The position numbers and the translations under genes are program-made. A stretch of DNA of 64,000 bases from Alteromonas mediterranea DE. GTDB taxonomy: Bacteria > Pseudomonadota > Gammaproteobacteria > Enterobacterales > Alteromonadaceae. The notes under the pieces are model-generated. The model saw nothing but the letters and a program-made list of their open reading frames with translations, had not been told where the DNA came from and ran no database searches. The stretch covers positions 3,574,140 through 3,638,139 of the forward strand of contig NC_011138.3 in the NCBI RefSeq assembly GCF_000020585.3, written 5' to 3'. Position 1 is the first letter of the stretch, and each line of letters opens with the position of its first letter. Below are positions 47,245 through 56,579 of this stretch, one piece after another.

Positions 47245-47342
47245 TTAAGCACCTGCATTTTTACAGCATCATACTGCAAGTATATGTATTGCTATTGCAA
47301 ACACAAGGTTTCAATATTGTTAAAAATTACAGGAGCCAGATC

Positions 47343-48842
47343 ATGAGAAAGATTGTTCACTTTATTGCAGGTAAAGACTTTGAAGATAGCAGTGAAAATA
47401 CCGCATCGGTATTCGCGCCTAATACCGGTGAAGTTCAGGCAGAAGTAAGTCTAGCCAATGCTTCAACGCTAAGCCACGCTATAGAGACAGCCCAAGCTGC
47501 ACAAGTTGAATGGGCGGCCACTAACCCTCAGCGACGTGCTCGTGTCATGTTTAAATTTAAAGAGCTCGTTGAAGCCAATCGCGACCGTCTAGCGGCGCTG
47601 TTATCAAGTGAGCACGGCAAAGTGTTGGTTGATGCGCAGGGTGATATTCAGCGTGGCCTTGAAGTTATCGAGTTTGCTTGCGGCATTCCTCATGCGCAAA
47701 AAGGTGAATACACGGAAGGCGCAGGTCCGGGCATAGACGTATACTCAATGCGCCAAGCGTTAGGCGTTGTTGCCGGTATCACCCCGTTTAATTTCCCAGC
47801 CATGATCCCTATGTGGATGTTCGGCGTGGCCATTGCCTGCGGTAATGCCTTTATATTAAAGCCATCAGAGCGCGATCCTTCTGTTCCTATTGAATTAGCG
47901 AAACTTATGATAGAAGCGGGCCTTCCTGCAGGCGTGCTTAACGTTGTTCACGGTAACAAAGAAGTGGTAGACAGAATTTTAGATGATCAAACCATTAAAG
48001 CAGTAAGCTTCGTGGGTTCTTCTGATATTGCTAACTACGTGTATGAGCGCGGCGCTCGTGCAGGAAAGCGGGTTCAAGCAATGGGCGGCGCGAAAAACCA
48101 CGGTATCGTAATGCCTGATGCCGATCTTGATCAGGTGGTAACGGACTTGGTAGGTGCTGCCTATGGTAGCGCCGGTGAACGCTGTATGGCACTACCGGTT
48201 GTGGTTCCTGTCGGCGATGAAACCGCCGAAAAACTCAAAGCTAAACTTATTCCGGCTATCAAAAACATCATGGTAAGCCATAGCGAAGATCCTAACGCCC
48301 ACTATGGCCCTGTCGTTACCGCCGCCCACAAAGAGCGCGTTGAAAGCTATATCGACCTTGCGATAGAAGAAGGCGCAGAGCTTGTTTACGACGGCAGAAC
48401 AAGTCAAATCCCAAGTGACAGCCACGGCTATTTCATCGGGCCGACGTTCTTTGATCACGTAACTAAAAACATGCGCTCATACCAAGAAGAGATTTTTGGC
48501 CCCGTGCTGCAAATGGTTCGCGCCAAAGATTTCAATGAAGCCGTTAATTTAGCAAGTGACCATCAATACGGTAACGGCGTTGCTATGTACACCCGAAACG
48601 GTCATGCAGCACGTGAATTTGCACAGCGCGTTAACGTGGGAATGGTAGGTATCAACGTACCAATTCCAGTGCCGGTTGCCTACCATACATTTGGCGGCTG
48701 GAAACGCTCAGCCTTTGGCGATACTAATCAACACGGTATGGAAGGTGTGAAGTTCTGGACCAAGGTTAAGACCATTACGCAGCGCTGGCCTGATGGCTCA
48801 GATACGAACGACAACGCCTTTGTTATTCCAACCATGGGCTAA
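47343..48842 (+). CDS. mmsA: Methylmalonate-semialdehyde dehydrogenase (CoA-acylating)
   Basis: 499 aa aldehyde-dehydrogenase-family enzyme converting methylmalonate semialdehyde to propionyl-CoA with NAD and CoA in valine and thymine catabolism. ALDH marks: GITPFNFPAMIPMWM, FVGSSDIA, and catalytic Cys281 in GSAGERCMALP. The MmsA-specific MGGAKNHGIVMPDAD and TFGGWKRSAFGD are present. The ATG at 47343 follows CAGGAGCCAGATC, a strong ribosome-binding site, so the frame extending to 47205 is not used. mmsB follows 14 nt later. Confidence 0.94.
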   Translation: MRKIVHFIAGKDFEDSSENTASVFAPNTGEVQAEVSLANASTLSHAIETAQAAQVEWAATNPQRRARVMFKFKELVEANRDRLAALLSSEHGKVLVDAQGDIQRGLEVIEFACGIPHAQKGEYTEGAGPGIDVYSMRQALGVVAGITPFNFPAMIPMWMFGVAIACGNAFILKPSERDPSVPIELAKLMIEAGLPAGVLNVVHGNKEVVDRILDDQTIKAVSFVGSSDIANYVYERGARAGKRVQAMGGAKNHGIVMPDADLDQVVTDLVGAAYGSAGERCMALPVVVPVGDETAEKLKAKLIPAIKNIMVSHSEDPNAHYGPVVTAAHKERVESYIDLAIEEGAELVYDGRTSQIPSDSHGYFIGPTFFDHVTKNMRSYQEEIFGPVLQMVRAKDFNEAVNLASDHQYGNGVAMYTRNGHAAREFAQRVNVGMVGINVPIPVPVAYHTFGGWKRSAFGDTNQHGMEGVKFWTKVKTITQRWPDGSDTNDNAFVIPTMG

Positions 48843-48856
48843 GCGAGGAGACTATC

Positions 48857-49732
48857 ATGATCACTGTTGCATTTATTGGCCTAGGTAACATGGGCTCAGG
48901 CATGGCAGACAACCTTGTTAAACACAATTTCAAGGTAATGGCCTTTGATTTAAGCGAAGCGGCACTGGCAAAAGCCAAAGATGCAGGCTGTATTATTGCA
49001 CAAAGTACCGAGCAAGCTGTATCTGAAGCTGACATCGTCATCACCATGCTGCCTGCGGGTAAACATGTTAAGGATATCTATTCAAATCAGATCCTCGATA
49101 ACGTGCGTGACGGCACCTTATTAATTGACTGTTCGACCATCGATGTAGAAACGGCCAAAAGCGTGTCAGAGCTCGCTGAGAAAAAAGGCCTTAAGATGCT
49201 TGATGCCCCTGTATCAGGTGGTGTTGCCGCTGCTGCGAGCGGCACACTTACCTTTATGGTGGGAGGAGATGCTGACGCGTTCGATAAAGCCCAAGGCGCA
49301 CTTGGCGCCATGGGTAAAAAGATTGTTCACGCAGGCGGCCACGGCGCAGGGCAAGCTGCGAAGATTTGTAACAACATGTTACTTGGCGCGACCATGATTG
49401 CGACGTGTGAAAGCTTCCAGCTCGCCCAGAAACTCGGGTTAGACGCGCAGGTATTCTTCGATATCGCGTCAAATGCCTCGGGTCAAACATGGTCAATGAC
49501 CACCTACTGCCCTGTTAAAGGTGTAGGGCCACAAACCCCTGCTGATAACGATTTTGCCGGCGGTTTCGCTTCTGCACTTATGCTTAAAGATTTAGGTCTT
49601 GCCATGCAGGGCGCGAAGGGCGTAAATGCCCAAGTACCTATGGGTGAGCTTGCTGCAAAGTGGTTTGAAATGCATTGCGATGAAGGCAATGCAGGGATGG
49701 ATTTCTCATCGATAATTAATCGACTGGCATAG
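48857..49732 (+). CDS. mmsB: 3-hydroxyisobutyrate dehydrogenase
   Basis: 291 aa NAD-dependent enzyme oxidising 3-hydroxyisobutyrate to methylmalonate semialdehyde, the substrate of MmsA. It has a dinucleotide fold with GLGNMGSGM at the N-terminus, the substrate site DAPVSGGVAAAASGTL and catalytic Lys in GQAAKICNNM. GCGAGGAG gives its ribosome-binding site. Operon with mmsA; the rest of the valine pathway is not in this window. Confidence 0.94.
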   Translation: MITVAFIGLGNMGSGMADNLVKHNFKVMAFDLSEAALAKAKDAGCIIAQSTEQAVSEADIVITMLPAGKHVKDIYSNQILDNVRDGTLLIDCSTIDVETAKSVSELAEKKGLKMLDAPVSGGVAAAASGTLTFMVGGDADAFDKAQGALGAMGKKIVHAGGHGAGQAAKICNNMLLGATMIATCESFQLAQKLGLDAQVFFDIASNASGQTWSMTTYCPVKGVGPQTPADNDFAGGFASALMLKDLGLAMQGAKGVNAQVPMGELAAKWFEMHCDEGNAGMDFSSIINRLA

Positions 49733-49816
49733 TATATAAGCTTTTATGTTTCATTACGATGAGCGTAATAACGGGAAAAAAGCGCTGAGGTCAACACCCA
49801 GGTACTAGGGGATAAT

Positions 49817-49846
49817 AAGGGAAAGCAAGTTTGCTTTCCCTTTATT
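49817..49846. terminator. Terminator of mmsAB (bidirectional)
   Basis: A 12-bp stem, AAGGGAAAGCAA/TTGCTTTCCCTT (49817-49842), with T-rich tail TTTATTTT. It also serves the convergent BCCT gene from the other side. Confidence 0.85.
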
Positions 49847-49870
49847 TTACAAGGTGTAAAAACGGCTTTG

Positions 49871-51901
49871 CTACCTTTCCGGTTTTTGCAGCATATCGTC
49901 GTAAGCATCCATTTCCCAAGGAAGTTCCCCTGGACTGGTATCAAGGAAATGCAAGTAGCTTTCAAACTGATCCAAGATATCCTTAGCTATACTCACCTTT
50001 TCATAGCCATAAATATCGTAGGCTTGACCGCCGCGACGCAAGAACACTTCAGCGCGATAGTATTTCTCTGACTCATCATCTTCTGAGCGCACTTCAGCAT
50101 AGCTGAAACCTGGGACTAAATACTCGGTTATGCGGATATCATAGATGAAGTCCATATGATCATGTCGTTCCACAGTGAAGGTCGCCCTTACCATGTCTTC
50201 ATCAAATTCAACGTGCGCTTTCCACTCCCGTGCCTTAAGCGCAGACTGTACGTCTCTCATCGCTTCAGTCACCGTATTTTTAATGAAGTCATGAACCACG
50301 TCACGACTAGGGTATTCGACCATCGCCGCCAGTCGCCCTTTGAGGTTTGCCGCTCGACCGCGGTTTCTGTTCAATGTATTAGCTTGCAAGCTGCTATTTC
50401 TATAGCCTTCGATGACGAGCGCGCGCCAAAGACCGGCGGCAGCGATCAGCATGATAAAAGCAAATGGCAAAGCACTGGCTATAGTCATGGTTTGAAGGGC
50501 GTTGAGCCCACCCGCTAAAAGCAGTACCGCTGCGACCGTACCTTCTAAAAACGCCCAAAATATACGTTGCCATACAGGGCTTTCTTCTAGACCGCCAGAT
50601 GCAAGAGAGTCAATAACTAACGATCCCGAATCTGATGACGTCACAAAAAAGGTGATGATAAGTAGTACCGTCAGCCCCGACATAATTGACGCACCAGGGA
50701 GCAGATCGTAAAGCTTGAATAAGGCAACGGCTTCGTTTTCTTGGACGTCGCTAATAAGTGTTGTCACGCCCTGATTCATTATTGCATTAAGGGCTGTATC
50801 ACCAAACACTGAAAACCAAAGGAAGGTAAAAATAGTGGGCACCAGCATGACACCGAAAACAAACTGACGAATGGTTCGACCGCGACTAATTTTGGCGATG
50901 AACATTCCCACAAATGGTGCCCAGGCAATAGTCCAACCGAAAATAAACAGCGTCCAGTTACCAATCCAGTCGCTGCGACTGTAGGCCTGCAGATTAAAAG
51001 TACGCTCGACAATCCCGCTGATATAGCTTCCAGTGTTCTGAAGGAAGGTTTCCAGAATATGAATGGTTTCACCCATAATAAACACAGTACTCATAAGAGA
51101 GACTGCCAGTAGCATATTAATAATTGATAGCCGTTTTATGCCCTTATCCATCCCGGCAATAACCGATATAGTGGCTGCGATAGTCACAATAGCGATAGTG
51201 CCTACCTGCACCATGATATCGATTGGGATATCGCCAGAGAGATAATTGAGCCCTGCATTTATCTGCGTAACAGATAGCCCCAGCGTGGTAGCAATACCAA
51301 ACAGAGTACCGAGAATAGCGAATACATCTACCGCGTGCCCAATAGGACCATAAATTTTATCACCTATTAGCGGATATAGCGCAGAGCGAATGGAAAGCGG
51401 GAGCCCGTGACGAAAGGCAAAGTACGCAAGAACGAGGCCCACAAGCCCGTAAATCGCCCATATATGAAACCCCCAGTGGAAAAACGCGATTTGCATTGCC
51501 TGTTTTGCTGCATCAACCGTTTCAGCGGCACCGGCTGGCGGTGATGAGTAGTGTAGTACTGGCTCTGCCACACCAAAGTAGAGCAGCGCCACCCCGTAGC
51601 CTGCCGAAAATAACATTGAAAACCATTCTGGGAAGCTGTATTGCGCTTCAGCGTGGTCGGGACCTAACTTGATATTTCCCCATCCCGACGCTGCAACCGA
51701 GACAATAAACACAAGGAAAATTGCCACTGATAACATATAAAACCAGCCAAAGGTCTGAGTTATCCAGGCTAACGTACTGCTGAAAGCTTCGCCGGCAAGT
51801 TCAGGGTCACTGATTGTTCCAATAACCAGAAGTAAAATGATCGCGACCGCGGGGATAAATACAGGAAGCAGAATGGTAGAGCTTTGTACTTTGCCTTTCA
51901 T
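49871..51901 (-). CDS. BCCT-family betaine/choline/carnitine transporter
   Basis: 676 aa with twelve helices and the long C-terminal cytoplasmic domain found in BetT-like members. BCCT marks: YSFPEWFSMLFSAGYGVALLYFGVAEP, FFHWGFHIWAIYGLVGL, LGLSVTQINAGL, the Trp-rich IGNWTLFIFGWTIAWAPFVGMFIAKISRGRTIR, and SSDSGS. It imports a quaternary amine such as glycine betaine or choline as an osmoprotectant or nutrient. The regulatory C-terminus (HVEFDEDMVRATFTVERHDH onwards) is about 180 aa. Confidence 0.9.
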   Translation of the reverse strand: MKGKVQSSTILLPVFIPAVAIILLLVIGTISDPELAGEAFSSTLAWITQTFGWFYMLSVAIFLVFIVSVAASGWGNIKLGPDHAEAQYSFPEWFSMLFSAGYGVALLYFGVAEPVLHYSSPPAGAAETVDAAKQAMQIAFFHWGFHIWAIYGLVGLVLAYFAFRHGLPLSIRSALYPLIGDKIYGPIGHAVDVFAILGTLFGIATTLGLSVTQINAGLNYLSGDIPIDIMVQVGTIAIVTIAATISVIAGMDKGIKRLSIINMLLAVSLMSTVFIMGETIHILETFLQNTGSYISGIVERTFNLQAYSRSDWIGNWTLFIFGWTIAWAPFVGMFIAKISRGRTIRQFVFGVMLVPTIFTFLWFSVFGDTALNAIMNQGVTTLISDVQENEAVALFKLYDLLPGASIMSGLTVLLIITFFVTSSDSGSLVIDSLASGGLEESPVWQRIFWAFLEGTVAAVLLLAGGLNALQTMTIASALPFAFIMLIAAAGLWRALVIEGYRNSSLQANTLNRNRGRAANLKGRLAAMVEYPSRDVVHDFIKNTVTEAMRDVQSALKAREWKAHVEFDEDMVRATFTVERHDHMDFIYDIRITEYLVPGFSYAEVRSEDDESEKYYRAEVFLRRGGQAYDIYGYEKVSIAKDILDQFESYLHFLDTSPGELPWEMDAYDDMLQKPER

Positions 51902-52088
51902 ATCAAGTCCTTTTTAATTGACAGGAAAATCAAACCCTGCAACTACATAATAAACTTCTTTTTTCTACTGAAAGGTGGTTAGTTTGGTTCAGATTGGTTT
52001 ACGTGATGGGTTGATAGAACATGAGGCGGCTGACCTTTGTTTAACACAAAAATCAGCAGCCTTGTCGTATTTAACGCTTAAGTTAAGC

Positions 52089-53822
52089 CTAATGGTTTCC
52101 GCCGCAGCATCCGCCGCTCTGCTCGGCCCAATTTTTACGCTTGGTGGTTTTACCTATGCCCGGGTTGAAGCTGTTGGTAGGGTCTAACTCTCGGTAGAAG
52201 TTTTTAAGCGCGTCTTTCGCAAAATATTCGTGCCCCACGTTATGTTCTGCTGGGTATTCCGCGTTTCTCGCGTCAAAGGTTTCTAAAATTTTGCCTTTCA
52301 GCAGTTTGGCATCGGCCCCTTTTTTCAATACGTAGTTTTGGTGCATAACATGGCAAAACAAGTGACCATAATAAAGCTTAGTGTCAATCTGGTCGTCTAT
52401 TTCTTTAGGCAAAACTTCAAACCAATCTGGGTCATTACGGCGAAGCGCGACGTCGATGGTCATCATGGCGCCCACTTCTTTACTGTGCATCACGTGGTAG
52501 CGACCAATCGCGCCACCGGCAACAAAGCGGTGTAAAATTGCTTTATCCGCTTCTTCTTGCGTACACTCGAAATAGCTACCTTCATTCGTTTTGAAGAATT
52601 CATCAAGGTAGGCTTTAGCTTCTTCTACCCCGACGTTACTCATTTCCAAAATCCAATGATGTTGATACTTGTCTCTGTACTCTTCCATGCGCTTAGGCAG
52701 ATGACTTGGGAACAAGTAGCTCATATATTGCATAACACGGTCTGACATTTTGTTGGGTAGAAAACCAAGTTTGTCGGTAAATGCGTCGAACTTGCGTTTA
52801 AAAGCAAATAGCTTCGGAATAAATTTCGCGCCAAGTTTACTGATAACGATAAACATATCTTTGCCATACTTTTTAGATACGTCATAGCAGTCGCGGTGCA
52901 GATATTCACCTGAATCAGGTAAGTTTTTAAATGTAGAAAGTATGTCGCGACGCACCTTAGTGAAAACCGCAGCATCGTTAGACCCTACGTAAAACACCTG
53001 TTTCTTTTCAGGTATAGGGAAAGTGTCTAGTCTCACGGCAAACACCGCGAGTTTACCTGCACAGCCTGAAGCTTCATGAAGTCTTCTGCCGTCATTATTG
53101 AAGCGAGAAGGTGTTTCTGAATCAACGTCTCGAACTCGTTCATCATACTCGTTGTCTGATGCACGAGCGTCAGGGTGCTGAACGTCAGCTTCTTTGTAAC
53201 GTTTGTTCTCAAGATTATTCAGAATTTCTTCTGGCTCACTACCTAGGTTAATCCCCAGATTGTTTACCAAAGATAGATTGCCATTAGCGTCGATTTGGGC
53301 AAAAAGCGCAAGTTCGGTGTACGCTGGACCCCGTTTAACCAATGCGCCGCCAGAGTTATTACAAATACCGCCCACAATAGATGCGCCAATGCATGATGAA
53401 CCAATCACCGAGTGAGGCTCGCGCCCGTAAGGCGCTAGCGTTTCTTCCAATCCAAAAAGGGTACTGCCCGCTAACCCTACGATTTGCTTACCGCTATCCA
53501 CTAACTGTATGTCGTCAATACGCATGGTGCTGATAATAACCAGCGGTCTGTCATAGTCTTTACCATCTGGCGTAGAGCCACCGGTTAGGCCAGTATTAGC
53601 TGCCTGCATGATAACTGCAACGTCGGCCTCGACACATAATTTGAGCACTCGCCAAATTTCGACAAGCGTACCGGGTCGCACCACCGCAAGCGCCTCGCCT
53701 GCACCAAAGCGAAACCCTTTGGTGTACGGTTGCTTTTTCGCTTGATCAGTTAACAAATAGGCTTGCCCTACTACATCTCGTATAGATGCAATCAAAGACT
53801 GAGTGTCAACATTTACGGTCAT
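52089..53822 (-). CDS. dld: Quinone-dependent D-lactate dehydrogenase
   Basis: 577 aa FAD-binding membrane-associated enzyme oxidising D-lactate to pyruvate. FAD-binding type 4 domain: VVRPGTLVEIWRVLKLC, QAANTGLTGGSTPDG, CNNSGGALVKRGPAYTE. The Dld-type membrane-binding and C-terminal cap region follows, with HRFVAGGAIGRYHVMHSKEV and DPTNSFNPGIGKT. The last residues (SGGCCGGNH) form an unusual Gly-Cys-Cys tail. Start ATG at 53822. Monocistronic. Confidence 0.93.
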   Translation of the reverse strand: MTVNVDTQSLIASIRDVVGQAYLLTDQAKKQPYTKGFRFGAGEALAVVRPGTLVEIWRVLKLCVEADVAVIMQAANTGLTGGSTPDGKDYDRPLVIISTMRIDDIQLVDSGKQIVGLAGSTLFGLEETLAPYGREPHSVIGSSCIGASIVGGICNNSGGALVKRGPAYTELALFAQIDANGNLSLVNNLGINLGSEPEEILNNLENKRYKEADVQHPDARASDNEYDERVRDVDSETPSRFNNDGRRLHEASGCAGKLAVFAVRLDTFPIPEKKQVFYVGSNDAAVFTKVRRDILSTFKNLPDSGEYLHRDCYDVSKKYGKDMFIVISKLGAKFIPKLFAFKRKFDAFTDKLGFLPNKMSDRVMQYMSYLFPSHLPKRMEEYRDKYQHHWILEMSNVGVEEAKAYLDEFFKTNEGSYFECTQEEADKAILHRFVAGGAIGRYHVMHSKEVGAMMTIDVALRRNDPDWFEVLPKEIDDQIDTKLYYGHLFCHVMHQNYVLKKGADAKLLKGKILETFDARNAEYPAEHNVGHEYFAKDALKNFYRELDPTNSFNPGIGKTTKRKNWAEQSGGCCGGNH

Positions 53823-54222
53823 GGCTCTCTCTATGTTTCAAATGGGAAGAAATAATGTGGTTATGAACTATACACTAACGCCAATTTTAACAAAGGGGGC
53901 GAGCGCTTTTTCTAGAGATAATTTACTTATATTTAATGCACTGTGCTAACCTCACTACTGCTATTACGCCGGTTAACTTCTATGGCATTTTTCGGCTACT
54001 TTATTTATTTCAAACGCTTAACTATTTTGGTATTTATAAAGTCGATAGGCACTAGGTATGGTAGGTGATTTAAAGCGTTAAGCCGTGAGGCTTTTAAGCC
54101 AAGCCTACAGGTCTTTTTCACTGTAACATTTTGTTACGCTTTGGTCGGTCAAGTAAGGCTAATGGAGTATTGTAAAGACCTTGTATAGTTCGTAAGGTTG
54201 ACAATCACGAAAAGGAGCTTTC
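53823..54222. other. Divergent promoter region of dld and csgD
   Basis: 400 nt without a gene. It contains TGTAACATTTTGTTACG (about 54122-54138; arms GTAAC/GTTAC), placed about 90 nt before csgD as expected for an operator. There is a short AAGCC/GGCTT hairpin at 54080-54093. The csgD ribosome-binding site is AAAAGGAG at 54209-54216. Confidence 0.5.
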
Positions 54223-54900
54223 ATGTCACATCACGCGTTCGTACTAACAAGAAACAGTTACGGCGAAAATACAAGAAGGGACGAAGCTTATGAACGATTC
54301 CTTAGTATTTTACCGTCGTGTGGATTCAGCGTTACCAGTGGTGCTATACACCCACCACGTAGCGTTTTAAACAATACCTATACCTTCTTTATAGATGCCC
54401 AGTATTGCGACTCAGTCGCCATGCTCAACTTGCCCGTTGTTAATGATTATCCCGATTTGAACAAAGTTATTTTCAATGTTCCACAAGCCGATGTTGATTT
54501 TCATTACGCTGCGCTTCAGCATGGAATAAACGGCATTTTCCATATAGAAGACAATTTGGAATTACTCGTTCGCGGGGTTCAGCAAGTGCAAGCAGGCAAC
54601 AAATGGTATAGCCGGGAGATTATGAGCCGCTATATTGATGCCAATTTAGTGCCAAAAACTAAGCCGGTTGCTGCGCTTCAATCGTCAACTACAGTCCTAA
54701 CCAAACGAGAACTAGCCATTACGCGCAAAATTGCAGATGGCGCGCAAAATCAAGAGATTGCGGATTGTTTACACATCAGCGTCAATACGGTGAAAACTCA
54801 TGTGTACAGTATTTTCAGGAAAACTGACTGCCGCAACCGCGTAGAGCTCATTAAGTGGTTCGATCATCAGTTTAGTCAGCCTCAGCAAGTAAGTTATTAA
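54223..54900 (+). CDS. csgD: CsgD-like curli master regulator (LuxR family)
   Basis: 225 aa. A degenerate receiver-like N-terminal domain (HALQHGINGIFHIEDNLELLV-type segment at about 105-125) has no conserved phospho-acceptor Asp. It is followed by a LuxR HTH: LTKRELAITRKIADGAQNQEIA, HISVNTVKTHVYSIFRKT. In enterobacteria CsgD activates csgBA. Here it is convergent with csgG, at the far end of the curli operon rather than divergent from csgB. It may act on the csgB promoter region at 58600-59000. Confidence 0.85.
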   Translation: MSHHAFVLTRNSYGENTRRDEAYERFLSILPSCGFSVTSGAIHPPRSVLNNTYTFFIDAQYCDSVAMLNLPVVNDYPDLNKVIFNVPQADVDFHYAALQHGINGIFHIEDNLELLVRGVQQVQAGNKWYSREIMSRYIDANLVPKTKPVAALQSSTTVLTKRELAITRKIADGAQNQEIADCLHISVNTVKTHVYSIFRKTDCRNRVELIKWFDHQFSQPQQVSY

Positions 54901-54926
54901 GTACTCTCCTTACTTGCGTGTGGCGC

Positions 54927-55688
54927 CTACGCTTTAGCGCGCCATACGCCCCTTTCCATGCCCTGCAGTACCAATTCGGTCACCGCTTTTTCTATACTTT
55001 GCTTAACGCACTCGAACATAGGCTCATTGGTAGTATACCCTGTCTCAGCTTCAAGCAGGCGCTTTAGCGATACATACCTAAAGAGCCCAGCTCTTACTTC
55101 TTGGCTCAAGACTTTTTTAGAGGTAGAAACCGACACTAATACTTGCCCTGTTCTTACATCAACCGCCCGCATATAAATGGAGATCTGATCTTCCCGGAAT
55201 AGTTCACTTGCGCCAATGCCAAAATATTCCACGCCAGCGCCCCCTGTACGAATGTTCGTATCGTAGCTGATTATACCGCCTTCAATAATGATTCTAGCCG
55301 TGGTAAGAGGGGGCAATTCACTACCGTTGCTTTCATCTGCACGGATAATTTTTCGCTCGGTAAGAATGTTTTGTAAACCTTCACGTTCTACAGGTAAGAA
55401 CCACGATGTTTCACTCAAGGTTTGAACAAGAATCGACGTAGCACCTTGCGTCACAGCTGTAGAAAAAGAACTGGCCCCCGTACTGGGTTTGTACTGGCCT
55501 GTCTGGTCTCTAAACGCATAAACGGAAACGGGGATTTGCCCCATAGGTGCGGGTAAGCTTTTTACTTCCGAAAGGGTTTCGCTGTCTTTAATGATCCCTG
55601 CCGCAGTCGTATCTGGCGGCAGCGTGTTGGTAATTGATTGGCAGCCAGAAAGTGCTATAGCCAATAATAAAAATACGGTACTTCTCAT
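54927..55688 (-). CDS. csgG: Curli secretion channel lipoprotein CsgG
   Basis: 253 aa. Lipobox ALSGCQSI; CsgG marks PVSVYAFRDQTGQYKP, STAVTQGATSILVQTL, WFLPVEREGLQNILTERKIIR, GGAGVEYFGIG, and VSVSTSKKVLSQEVRAG. It forms the nonameric outer-membrane pore for curlin subunits. It is 8 nt downstream of csgF and is the last gene of the operon. Confidence 0.94.
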   Translation of the reverse strand: MRSTVFLLLAIALSGCQSITNTLPPDTTAAGIIKDSETLSEVKSLPAPMGQIPVSVYAFRDQTGQYKPSTGASSFSTAVTQGATSILVQTLSETSWFLPVEREGLQNILTERKIIRADESNGSELPPLTTARIIIEGGIISYDTNIRTGGAGVEYFGIGASELFREDQISIYMRAVDVRTGQVLVSVSTSKKVLSQEVRAGLFRYVSLKRLLEAETGYTTNEPMFECVKQSIEKAVTELVLQGMERGVWRAKA

Positions 55689-55696
55689 GTGTTTCC

Positions 55697-56146
55697 CTAC
55701 CCAAACCGTGGAATTTCGACAACCGTAACTTCACCTGTTAGCAGGTTAGTAATATTCACTACAATGCTATCAGGGTTACTGGTAATCAGCTCTACCTGAA
55801 AATCACCACTGACGAATATGCTGTCTTGGTTAAATATACTATCTATGGGGTTTCCATCTTCGTCATATTCCTGCTCGCCAAAGGCGATATCAGTAATTTC
55901 GCGAACAATACGATTAATGTACGCACGCTCAAGTGACTCTTGTAAGCGTTCATCATAAGAGCGCTCACTTAGCGGTGCGCTATGCGCATTCTGTGAATTA
56001 GCTTTGCTAAGTAAAAATGACCCATTAAGTGGGTTGCCACCAAACGATGGGTTAATAGGCTCATAGACCAACTCTGTCGCAAAGGCACTGAACTGAAATA
56101 CAGCCCCCAAGGTTATTAATGCGGTGATTAACGTCCTTTTCTTCAT
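55697..56146 (-). CDS. csgF: Curli assembly protein CsgF
   Basis: About 149 aa. Signal peptide (LGAVFQFSAFATELV) followed by the conserved CsgF N-terminus LVYEPINPSFGGNPLNGSFLL, which inserts into the CsgG pore; the C-terminal half is variable. The ATG at 56146 (MKKRTL) overlaps the csgE stop (TAATG); an ATG two codons earlier (56152) is also possible. It anchors the CsgB nucleator at the surface. Confidence 0.92.
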   Translation of the reverse strand: MKKRTLITALITLGAVFQFSAFATELVYEPINPSFGGNPLNGSFLLSKANSQNAHSAPLSERSYDERLQESLERAYINRIVREITDIAFGEQEYDEDGNPIDSIFNQDSIFVSGDFQVELITSNPDSIVVNITNLLTGEVTVVEIPRFG

Positions 56147-56538
56147 TACCATTCATCCCCTGCTAAATCTGGGCTTCTACTATCTATACTTGCGTTAGCG
56201 ACAGCGTCTAAGACTAAAACGATAGCCTGCTGAACTTTCTCATCTAACGGTACTTGGCGTCGCCCCATGTATGTCTGGTAAACCACTTTATTGTCGTATA
56301 CCACAGAGAGTAATGTTCCTGCTTGCGGCACAATAATTTCTTTAACGACAAGGTTTTTACCCGAACTATCAGGAACTTCGCGCCAATATTGGCTAATTTT
56401 AGAGGCAAATTCATGACCCTGGCGGCTAATGCTGTTATCTAACAACAGTCCACCCAGCCGAATTTCTTCTGCATGAATCGGAGAAAAGAGCACACTAAAA
56501 AACAGCGTGAAAAGAGAGAAACGATACAAGTACTTCAT
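56146..56538 (-). CDS. csgE: Curli secretion specificity factor CsgE
   Basis: 130 aa. Signal peptide (LFSPIHAEE), then the CsgE domain: GGLLLDNSISRQGHEFASKIS, WREVP, and ASIDSRSPDLAGDEW at the C-terminus. It caps the periplasmic side of CsgG and brings curlin subunits to it. It is 41 nt after csgA and translationally coupled to csgF. Confidence 0.92.
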   Translation of the reverse strand: MKYLYRFSLFTLFFSVLFSPIHAEEIRLGGLLLDNSISRQGHEFASKISQYWREVPDSSGKNLVVKEIIVPQAGTLLSVVYDNKVVYQTYMGRRQVPLDEKVQQAIVLVLDAVANASIDSRSPDLAGDEW

Positions 56539-56579
56539 TATTTTGAAAATAGGCCGGGCTTGTGCCCGGCTACTCGCGC